From JBAZKK01 sp041650795 (lineage in GTDB: Bacteria; Omnitrophota; Gorgyraeia; Gygaellales; Profunditerraquicolaceae): a stretch of 11,534 bases of DNA. Position 1 is the first letter of the stretch, and each line of letters starts with the position of its first letter. The stretch is from the NCBI GenBank assembly GCA_041650795.1, contig JBAZKK010000035.1, positions 1 through 11,534 of the forward strand, in the 5' to 3' direction. The translations under genes were made by a program, and so were the position numbers. Shown piece by piece: positions 7,515 to 11,534 of the stretch. Under the pieces are notes generated by a model that was given only the letters and a program-made list of their open reading frames with translations, was not told the origin of the DNA and did not search any database.

Positions 7515-8060
7515 TTAACCCCTTTTTACTAAAAATGATAACTCGGTATCCCCGTAGCGCTTCTGCCTGGTAAGGGCTAATCTTCTGAGGTCGTGCGGTA
7601 GAATATCTTTGCGGAAATGCTGCACTATTATAATACCATTGGGCGCTAATATATCATAAGCATCAAGGATTTGCAAGGTTTTTTTTGCCAGTCCGCGGTA
7701 GTAAGGGGGATCCAGGAATATAATATCGAATTCCTTCTTCCTGCGGCTGAATTCCTTAACGGCATCCAAAGCAGGCACCGGATATAAACGGCAGGATTTA
7801 AAGTTAAGGGATTTAATGTTCCTGTCAATGGCGCTGATACAGCCCGGCTCGTCTTCTACCAAGGCCAACTCCCCTGCTCCCCGCGAGGCAGCTTCCAACC
7901 CCACTGCCCCTGACCCCGCAAACAGCTCCAGGAACGACAACCCCCCGATATCCCCCAGGATATCAAAAAGAGCCTTCCTGACCTTATTCTGCGTCGGCCG
8001 GATACCCCGCGGCATACGCAGCAGCTTGCCCTTATTTTTCCCCGTAATAATGCGCATCAT
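7515..8060 (-). CDS. rsmD: 16S rRNA (guanine-966-N2)-methyltransferase RsmD
   Basis: Methylates N2 of G966 in 16S rRNA using S-adenosylmethionine. It has 181 residues, as expected. Seen: N-terminal RIITGKNKGKLLRMP (3-17) followed by RPTQNKVRKALFDIL (21-35), the cofactor-binding LELFAGSGAVGLEAASRGA (44-62), and the catalytic DPPY (117-120). The start at 8060 overlaps the recG stop by one base (TAATG). A second ATG three bases on is equally possible and changes the product by one residue. The recG-rsmD-coaD order is common in bacteria. Confidence 0.95.
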   Translation of the reverse strand: MMRIITGKNKGKLLRMPRGIRPTQNKVRKALFDILGDIGGLSFLELFAGSGAVGLEAASRGAGELALVEDEPGCISAIDRNIKSLNFKSCRLYPVPALDAVKEFSRRKKEFDIIFLDPPYYRGLAKKTLQILDAYDILAPNGIIIVQHFRKDILPHDLRRLALTRQKRYGDTELSFLVKRG

Positions 8061-10153
8061 TATCCCACTACCACTAATTCCTGGTATTCAGGAAAACGCT
8101 CCAAGAGTCTTTCCTTTATCGCCATATTCTGTTTATTTTCCAGATTGGGGTCAACCCCAACCAGCCTTATCGCCTCTTCACGCGCCTTTTTTAAAAGCTG
8201 CGTCTGGCTCAAGGGATTGCCGATGCGCAGCTCCGATAGCCCGTGCTGGCGCCTTCCAAAAAACTCCCCCGGTCCGCGGAGCTTCAGGTCCTCCTCGGAT
8301 AGCCGGAAACCGTCGCTATGGCGCACCATTGCCTCAAGGCGCTGGCGGGATTCGGTAGTAGGAGAATCCGAAACCAGGACGCAAAGGGACTTGGCGCTGC
8401 CCCTGCCCACCCTTCCGCGCAGCTGGTGCAACTGGCTCAGGCCGAAGCGCTCTGCGTGCTCCACTATCATGCAGGTGGCATTCGCTACGTCAATGCCAAC
8501 CTCCAAGACAGTGGTCGAGACCAGCACATCAATCTGACGGTTCTGGAAACCCTTCATAATCTCCTCCTGCTCCTTCTGCTTGAGCCTGCCGTGGATAAGC
8601 CCCAGCCGGAACTCCTTGAATTCGCCTGCCTTGAGCTCTTCATACATCTTCCTGGCTCCGGCAATATCCAAGGCATAGGATTCCTCGATTACCGGATAAA
8701 TAATATATACCTGATAACCGCATTTGAGCTGCTCCCTGGCCAATTCATAAGCGCGCCGCACCTCACCTTGAGCAAACAATAATGTCTCTACCGGCAGGCG
8801 GCCCGAAGGAAGCTCATTGATTACCGATATATCAAGGTCGCCGTATAAGGTAATGGCGAGTGTGCGCGGGATAGGGGTAGCAGTCATAATCAGGACGTCC
8901 GGCGCAGCGCCCTTGGCAGGCAAGAGCGCTCTCTGGCCTATCCCGAATTTGTGCTGCTCATCGATAACCACCATTCCAAGCCGTGAAAACCTAAGTTTTT
9001 CTTCAAGGATGGCATGCGTGCCGATGACTAAATCTATCTTGCCTCCTCCGATATCGCGGTAGGTTCTCTCCTTTGCCTTTTTATCCATACCGCTGACCAA
9101 AATGGCTATTTTTATTTTTTTCTCACGGACCTTGAGCTCCGAGACCTGGCTGCTGATTTTTTCATAGTGCTGCCTGGCGAGTATTTCGGTAGGGACCATC
9201 ATCGCTGCCTGGTAACCCCCCTGGACAGCAATAAGCGCGGCAGCCGTCGCTACCACGGTCTTGCCTGAGCCGACATCCCCCTGCAGGAGCCGCTGCATTG
9301 GCTTAGGGCTTGCCATGTCTGCCTTAATCTCTTCCATCACGCTCTTCTGGGCTGTCGTCAGCTCAAAGGGTAAACCGGCAATAAAATCGCGGCTTAGGAT
9401 GCCTTCCGCCAGATGCGCGATACCCTGTTTTTCTTTCCGGCGGGACTTCCTTAAGGCCAGAGGTAGCTGAAAAATAAAAAACTCTTCAAATGCCAATCTC
9501 CGGTAAGCCTCTCTCTGCAGGCCGGCGCCCTGAGGAAAATGTATATTAACGATGCTCTTGGCGAGGTTAAGAAGGTTGTGGCGCGACCTGATATCGTAAG
9601 TTAAAAAATCGTGCATCCCGGGCAGGTATTCATCAATGGCCAGCTTTACTGTCTGGCGCCAATTCCTCTGCGTTATCCCGGGCGGCAGCGAATATACCGG
9701 CACAATCCTGCCGGTGTTAAGGGCATCGTCCGCCTCGCTCTCAAGGATTTCAAATTCCGGGGAATTCATCTGCAGCCTGCCGGCGTAACCCTCAACCCTG
9801 CCGTGAAGTATAAGGTTTGTCCCCGGCTTAAAATAACCTGCAAGGTATGGTTGGTTGAACCAGACGCAGAAAATCCTTCCGCTCTCATCCCCTACCATTA
9901 TCTCCAGAATGCTGAAACCGCGACGCCTTAAGGACTGGCGTTCGTTTTTAGTCAGGACCCTGGCCCTAACGGTCTGGGCCTCTCCCTGTTTCAGTCCTGC
10001 TATGGCGCTTAGGCTGGTGCGGTCTTCGTAGCGGCGTGGAAAGTAATAAAGCAGGTCTTCAATGTCGTTAATGCCTAACGACGATATGACCCTGGCCTTT
10101 TTTGGTCCGATACCCTTAAGATATCTTATCGCTGTTGCCAGTGGCTTACTCAT
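8060..10153 (-). CDS. recG: ATP-dependent DNA helicase RecG
   Basis: Branch-migrating helicase that remodels stalled replication forks and recombination intermediates. About 697 residues, close to the E. coli protein, so full length. Seen: N-terminal helix-hairpin-helix-like YLKGIGPKKA (12-21), the wedge/OB region with RRYEDRT (41-47), Walker A GDVGSGKT (293-300), DEQH box (399-402), TATPIPRT (425-432), TTVLEVGIDV and the motif VI block QLHQLRGRVGRG (575-586); the C-terminal RGPGEFFGRRQHG is the family TRG-type end. Numbering assumes one extra N-terminal residue if the GTG at 10156 is used; I chose the ATG at 10153. The upstream stop is TAG in TAGTGATG, so either start couples to the BatD-like gene. 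No strong ribosome binding site is visible. Confidence 0.97.
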   Translation of the reverse strand: MSKPLATAIRYLKGIGPKKARVISSLGINDIEDLLYYFPRRYEDRTSLSAIAGLKQGEAQTVRARVLTKNERQSLRRRGFSILEIMVGDESGRIFCVWFNQPYLAGYFKPGTNLILHGRVEGYAGRLQMNSPEFEILESEADDALNTGRIVPVYSLPPGITQRNWRQTVKLAIDEYLPGMHDFLTYDIRSRHNLLNLAKSIVNIHFPQGAGLQREAYRRLAFEEFFIFQLPLALRKSRRKEKQGIAHLAEGILSRDFIAGLPFELTTAQKSVMEEIKADMASPKPMQRLLQGDVGSGKTVVATAAALIAVQGGYQAAMMVPTEILARQHYEKISSQVSELKVREKKIKIAILVSGMDKKAKERTYRDIGGGKIDLVIGTHAILEEKLRFSRLGMVVIDEQHKFGIGQRALLPAKGAAPDVLIMTATPIPRTLAITLYGDLDISVINELPSGRLPVETLLFAQGEVRRAYELAREQLKCGYQVYIIYPVIEESYALDIAGARKMYEELKAGEFKEFRLGLIHGRLKQKEQEEIMKGFQNRQIDVLVSTTVLEVGIDVANATCMIVEHAERFGLSQLHQLRGRVGRGSAKSLCVLVSDSPTTESRQRLEAMVRHSDGFRLSEEDLKLRGPGEFFGRRQHGLSELRIGNPLSQTQLLKKAREEAIRLVGVDPNLENKQNMAIKERLLERFPEYQELVVVG

Positions 10154-10155
10154 CA

Positions 10156-10674
10156 CTAAAGGGTGACTTGCGGATAGTTCCCGGGTAACGGGGATCCCCC
10201 GTCACCGTGCGCCTCTTCATTTTTATTGTCCGGGGAGGCATTCTTGGGAGCGGGTTTCGGCGTGAGGCCCGGCTTAACGCCGGAAGGCTTAACCTTTATC
10301 TTAAATTCCGCGCTGGAATAGGTTTTATCGCCGATTTTCAACTCTGCAGGCTTGATGGTGAAAATGCCGGCCGCAGTAGGCCTAAGCATAAAGATATACC
10401 CCAGGCAGACGCTTTTGGTGCCACGGGATACAGATACCTTAGAGGTAATGGCCCGGGAGAACACATTAAACCCTGAAAAATCCGGAAACATCGGCTCAGG
10501 AATATTATTAAGCGTTGAGCTGATGGTAAGTTTATAGGTGAGCATTTCGTCGGCAGACAGCTCTGCCTTATCAACCTCTGCCTTAAAGGTCAGCTCTTCG
10601 GTAAAGCCGCTCTGCAGGAATAAAAATATCGCCGACACTGCCAGGCATAAGGCTACTTTTCTTTTTATCGCCAA
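10156..10674 (-). CDS. Exported single-domain BatD-like protein
   Basis: 172 residues from a TTG start. The N-terminus is a clear signal sequence: basic MAIKRK, a hydrophobic run to about residue 20, then QSGFTEE, so the mature protein should lie outside the cytoplasmic membrane. Residues about 29-130 match the first domain of BatD ('oxygen tolerance' family): VDKAELSADEMLTYKLTIS, then PMFPDFSGFNVFSRAIT, and LRPTAAGIFTIKPAELKIGDKTYSS. The tail (130-172) is rich in Pro, Gly and Lys, apparently unstructured, with no membrane anchor. Full BatD proteins are several times longer, so this is a stand-alone domain. The TTG is chosen because GGGGGA lies five bases upstream, inside the end of the preceding gene, and because the signal sequence starts there. 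BatD-type proteins are tied to the BatA/BatB (VWA-domain) and MoxR system, none of which is visible here. Confidence 0.75.
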   Translation of the reverse strand: MAIKRKVALCLAVSAIFLFLQSGFTEELTFKAEVDKAELSADEMLTYKLTISSTLNNIPEPMFPDFSGFNVFSRAITSKVSVSRGTKSVCLGYIFMLRPTAAGIFTIKPAELKIGDKTYSSAEFKIKVKPSGVKPGLTPKPAPKNASPDNKNEEAHGDGGSPLPGNYPQVTL

Positions 10675-10676
10675 GC

Positions 10677-10802
10677 CTATCCCCCGATCATCTGCATTTC
10701 CTTGCCACAACAAACAAGCGTTCCTCCTCCGACCTTGGTAACTACCACTTCATTCCCGCAGACGCTGCAGCTGTATTTTTCGCCGGTTTTTTTGACTGCC
10801 AT
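10677..10802 (-). CDS. Desulforedoxin-like rubredoxin-type iron protein (41 aa)
   Basis: Short gene of 41 residues. The protein has Cys12, Cys15 (CSVC), then GGGTLVCCGKEM with Cys31 and Cys32. The CxxC, then 15 residues, then adjacent CC reproduces the spacing of desulforedoxin and of the N-terminal domain of desulfoferrodoxin, where the four Cys bind one iron. Desulforedoxin itself is a 36-residue protein, so this is full length. Known members occur mainly in anaerobes, in electron transfer and superoxide defence; the role here is inferred. The ATG at 10802 has AGGAG eight bases upstream. It is the first gene of the long operon, two bases before the BatD-like gene, whose ribosome binding site lies in its last codons. 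Confidence 0.88.
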   Translation of the reverse strand: MAVKKTGEKYSCSVCGNEVVVTKVGGGTLVCCGKEMQMIGG

Positions 10803-10825
10803 GGCATCTTCTCCTTTTTTTATTT

Positions 10826-10854
10826 ATCGTAACATAAGGCCGCTGCCAAGACAA
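10826..10854 (-). promoter_or_regulatory. Candidate sigma-70-type promoter of the long operon
   Basis: On the minus strand TTGTCT (10854-10849) and TACGAT (10831-10826) are 17 bases apart, each matching four of six consensus positions. A start point near 10820 would leave a short leader ending in the AGGAG of the desulforedoxin-like gene. The -35 box falls inside one arm of a palindrome. Weak evidence, but no better-placed candidate was seen. Confidence 0.4.
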
Positions 10855-10868
10855 TATTTTTTGTCTTG
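10847..10868. promoter_or_regulatory. Inverted repeat overlapping the -35 box (possible operator)
   Basis: Perfect 8-bp arms CAAGACAA and TTGTCTTG around a 6-base AT-rich spacer. One arm contains the -35 hexamer of the candidate operon promoter, the place where a repressor would block transcription. The regulator is unknown, and no regulator gene lies in the window. Confidence 0.4.
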
Positions 10869-10870
10869 CG

Positions 10871-10882
10871 GAAAGCGCTTTC
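10871..10882. promoter_or_regulatory. 12-bp perfect palindrome upstream of the operon promoter
   Basis: GAAAGCGCTTTC is fully self-complementary and sits two bases beyond the previous inverted repeat. It could be a second regulator site or part of a larger control region. I do not recognise it as the site of a known regulator. Confidence 0.3.
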
Positions 10883-10908
10883 TTGCTTTTACTTCTAGCC
10901 CTTGATTT

Positions 10909-10936
10909 CTGACGGAAAATATGGCATATTTAAAAT
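10909..10936 (+). promoter_or_regulatory. Possible plus-strand promoter
   Basis: CTGACG (10909-10914, four of six consensus positions) and TAAAAT (10931-10936, five of six) are 16 bases apart. A start near 10943 would give an RNA of about 90 bases that ends at the clear plus-strand terminator at 11008-11033. Support is from spacing and the terminator only. Confidence 0.3.
10917..10931. promoter_or_regulatory. Inverted repeat AAATATG-G-CATATTT
   Basis: Perfect 7-bp arms around one central base. It lies between the -35 and -10 boxes of a possible plus-strand promoter (10909-10936), where a bound protein would control that start. In an AT-rich stretch a match of this length could be chance. Confidence 0.3.
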
Positions 10937-10942
10937 AAGCGA

Positions 10943-11034
10943 ACAAACCACACACAATCAGGAGGACGCCTGATAGCGAAAAGCCGCCAGGCCTATCACC
11001 TACAATGAATCCCCGGAAGTTCGGGGATTTTTTG
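10943..11034 (+). ncRNA. Candidate structured small RNA on the plus strand
   Basis: Seen: a hairpin ATCAGG (10957-10962) / CCTGAT (10969-10974) with loop AGGACG; an overlapping alternative helix TGATAG (10971-10976) / CTATCA (10993-10998) enclosing GCC (10983-10985) / GGC (10990-10992); and then an intrinsic terminator. The two helices share TGAT, so they exclude each other, as in RNA switches. No plus-strand gene follows and no plus-strand coding region ends just before, so the terminator would otherwise have nothing to stop. The 5' end is a guess from the possible promoter. The family is not recognised. The AAAGCC-GGCCTA part recalls c-di-GMP-I riboswitches, but the rest does not fit. Confidence 0.35.
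11008..11033 (+). terminator. Intrinsic terminator, plus strand
   Basis: 8-bp stem AATCCCCG (11008-11015) / CGGGGATT (11022-11029), loop GAAGTT, and a run of six T (11028-11033), followed by GTTTAATTT. It is oriented for plus-strand transcription only; the minus-strand side has no T run after the stem. It opposes the direction of every gene in the window. Confidence 0.7.
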
Positions 11035-11040
11035 TTTAAT

Positions 11041-11095
11041 TTAATGAGGCCACAACTTACGGAGCGGAGCGAACGTAAGCTGTTGGCCGAATTAA
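11041..11095. repeat. Hairpin repeat A with GAGCGGAGCGAA loop
   Basis: Long imperfect inverted repeat. From outside to inside the pairs are TTAAT (11041-11045)/ATTAA (11091-11095), GGCCA (11048-11052)/TGGCC (11084-11088) and CTTACG (11056-11061)/CGTAAG (11074-11079), around the loop GAGCGGAGCGAA (11062-11073). The loop is nearly the same as in hairpin C, while the arms differ. Confidence 0.6.
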
Positions 11096-11096
11096 C

Positions 11097-11130
11097 TCCT
11101 TGCCCGCGGAGACGTTTTATCACGCAAGGA
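11097..11130. repeat. Inverted repeat TCCTTGC / GCAAGGA
   Basis: Perfect 7-bp arms at 11097-11103 and 11124-11130, separated by 20 bases, between hairpins A and B. The right arm also belongs to a direct repeat: ACGCAAGGA occurs at 11122-11130 and again at 11179-11187 on the other side of hairpin B, followed by partly matching sequence ending in ACAAA. Hairpin B may therefore be an insert flanked by short direct copies. Confidence 0.4.
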
Positions 11131-11139
11131 TGGACAAAA

Positions 11140-11182
11140 GCGTACGAGTTGATTTTCAAAGAAAATCAACGAGTGTATACGC
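11140..11182. repeat. Hairpin B, near-perfect inverted repeat
   Basis: GTTGATTTTC (11148-11157) and GAAAATCAAC (11161-11170) pair perfectly around AAA. Further out GCGTA (11140-11144) pairs with TACGC (11178-11182), with an unpaired bulge between the two helices. It has no T run on either side, so it is not an ordinary terminator. Confidence 0.55.
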
Positions 11183-11197
11183 AAGGAGAAACAAACC

Positions 11198-11230
11198 ATA
11201 ACTTAGCGAGCGCAAGCGAATCTAAGTTAT
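11198..11230. repeat. Hairpin repeat C with CGAGCGCAAGCGAAT loop
   Basis: Perfect 9-bp arms ATAACTTAG (11198-11206) and CTAAGTTAT (11222-11230) around a 15-base loop. The loop core GAGCG-CA-AGCGAA matches GAGCG-G-AGCGAA of hairpin A. It ends ten bases from the dus stop codon, so it may also act as a 3' end for dus mRNA, although the bases after it on the minus strand are only moderately T-rich. Confidence 0.6.
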
Positions 11231-11239
11231 AAGTCCGAA

Positions 11240-11534
11240 TTAAGGCCGCGGATCTCTGCCCTCAGCCCTGAATTCCTCGATTACCTTAAGCATATCCTGC
11301 CTACCCTTACTGCGGTAGGCCTTTTCCTTAAGCCTTCTTATGTTGCGCCTTCCGCGCGCATACCAGCCGAAGAACTTATGAAAAATCTTGACGCCGTTTC
11401 TCTCGCCATGGTAAGCGATAGAAGAATCAAGGTGTTCAATCATAACATCGGCTATCCCGGATGCATCAACCGCTAAAGGCAGCTTATTACTGCGCAACAG
11501 GCCGCGGATCTGCCGGAATATCCAGGGATTGCCC
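11240..11534 (-). CDS. tRNA-dihydrouridine synthase (Dus/NifR3 family), C-terminal part
   Basis: Flavoenzyme family that reduces uridine to dihydrouridine in tRNA. Only the last 97 or so codons are visible; the gene continues past the right edge. Seen: GNPWIFRQI at the very edge, the usual end of the TIM-barrel domain (GRPWIFxEI in relatives), then the helical tRNA-binding domain with HKFFGWYARGRRNIRRL, which corresponds to the family's (R)KHxxWYxKG block. The flavin-binding and catalytic Cys regions are outside the window. It ends in TAA at 11242-11240, nine bases before hairpin C. It reads in the same direction as the long operon but is separated from it by 437 bases, so it is probably a different transcript. 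DusB-like is most likely; the exact subtype is not determinable. Confidence 0.88.
   Translation of the reverse strand, partial: GNPWIFRQIRGLLRSNKLPLAVDASGIADVMIEHLDSSIAYHGERNGVKIFHKFFGWYARGRRNIRRLKEKAYRSKGRQDMLKVIEEFRAEGRDPRP

Larger units (their letters stand above)
10803..11239. other. 437-base gap between dus and the operon: regulatory and repeat-rich
   Basis: The only long stretch without a confident gene. From the operon side it holds a candidate promoter with palindromes (10826-10882), a possible plus-strand promoter, small RNA and terminator (10909-11034), and a cluster of hairpins (11041-11230) reaching to nine bases from the dus stop. A minus-strand open frame (11159-10824) crosses most of it. 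Its first 50 or so codons lie in the repeat hairpins, and only its last part, with one hydrophobic stretch, looks protein-like. No start codon with a ribosome binding site supports that part, so it is not called. Confidence 0.6.

Noticed and set aside
10675..10713. Longer BatD-like protein from a TTG at 10713
   Set aside because: It would overlap the desulforedoxin-like gene and put 13 polar residues before the signal sequence; the TTG at 10674 has GGGGGA at the right distance.
10941..11000. Similarity to a c-di-GMP-I (GEMM) riboswitch: CAAACC, GGACGC, AAAGCC and GGCCTA occur in the right order
   Set aside because: About nine extra bases separate GGACGC from AAAGCC, so the conserved P2 hairpin and its tetraloop cannot form as in that family. 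No plus-strand gene follows. A covariance search would settle it.
10824..11159. Minus-strand frame of 111 codons starting at 11159
   Set aside because: Its first half is the translation of hairpins A and B and the terminator stem, and the ATG has no convincing ribosome binding site. Only the last part looks protein-like, and that is listed as a finding instead.
11198..11230. Hairpin C as a standard terminator for dus
   Set aside because: The stem is good, but on the minus strand it is followed by GGTTTGTTTCTCC rather than a T run, and it shares its loop with hairpin A, so a repeat explanation is preferred.

Overview
The window is a compact, almost fully coding piece of a bacterial chromosome. 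Every recognisable gene lies on the minus strand and reads from high to low coordinates. In transcription order it holds: the 3' end of a dus-type tRNA-dihydrouridine synthase (11534-11240); a 437-base non-coding stretch; a 41-residue desulforedoxin-like protein; a one-domain BatD-like exported protein; recG; rsmD; coaD; a DUF177/YceD protein; rpmF; plsX; fabH; a large membrane protein with TPR repeats (TMTC-like); fabD; fabG; acpP; and the first 194 codons of fabF, which runs off the left edge.

From the desulforedoxin-like gene to fabF the genes overlap or are separated by at most 78 bases. Several junctions are stop/start fusions (ATGA at TPR gene/fabD and fabD/fabG, TAATG at recG/rsmD, TAG-ATG at rpmF/plsX). 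I read this as one long operon of 14 genes, beginning just downstream of a candidate promoter near 10826-10854. Its core is type II fatty-acid and phospholipid synthesis: PlsX, FabH, FabD, FabG, ACP and FabF. It also carries coenzyme A synthesis (CoaD, needed for ACP phosphopantetheine and CoA thioesters), ribosome parts (L32, YceD, RsmD) and DNA repair (RecG). No enoyl-ACP reductase or FabZ dehydratase is visible, so those steps must be encoded elsewhere. A strong hairpin followed by a T run between acpP and fabF could lower fabF expression relative to ACP.

The organism cannot be fixed from this window. The yceD-rpmF-plsX-fabH-fabD-fabG-acpP-fabF order is widespread in bacteria. A desulforedoxin-like protein points towards anaerobic or low-oxygen metabolism. 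A TMTC-like TPR membrane protein, a BatD domain and the overall style fit an uncultivated lineage such as Omnitrophota, but this is a low-confidence guess.

The least explained part is 10803-11239. It holds three palindromes upstream of the operon, a possible small plus-strand RNA ending in a clear intrinsic terminator (11008-11033), and a cluster of hairpins at 11041-11230. Two of these hairpins share a loop motif (GAGCG-N-AGCGAA type) but have different self-complementary arms, which suggests a dispersed repeat family.
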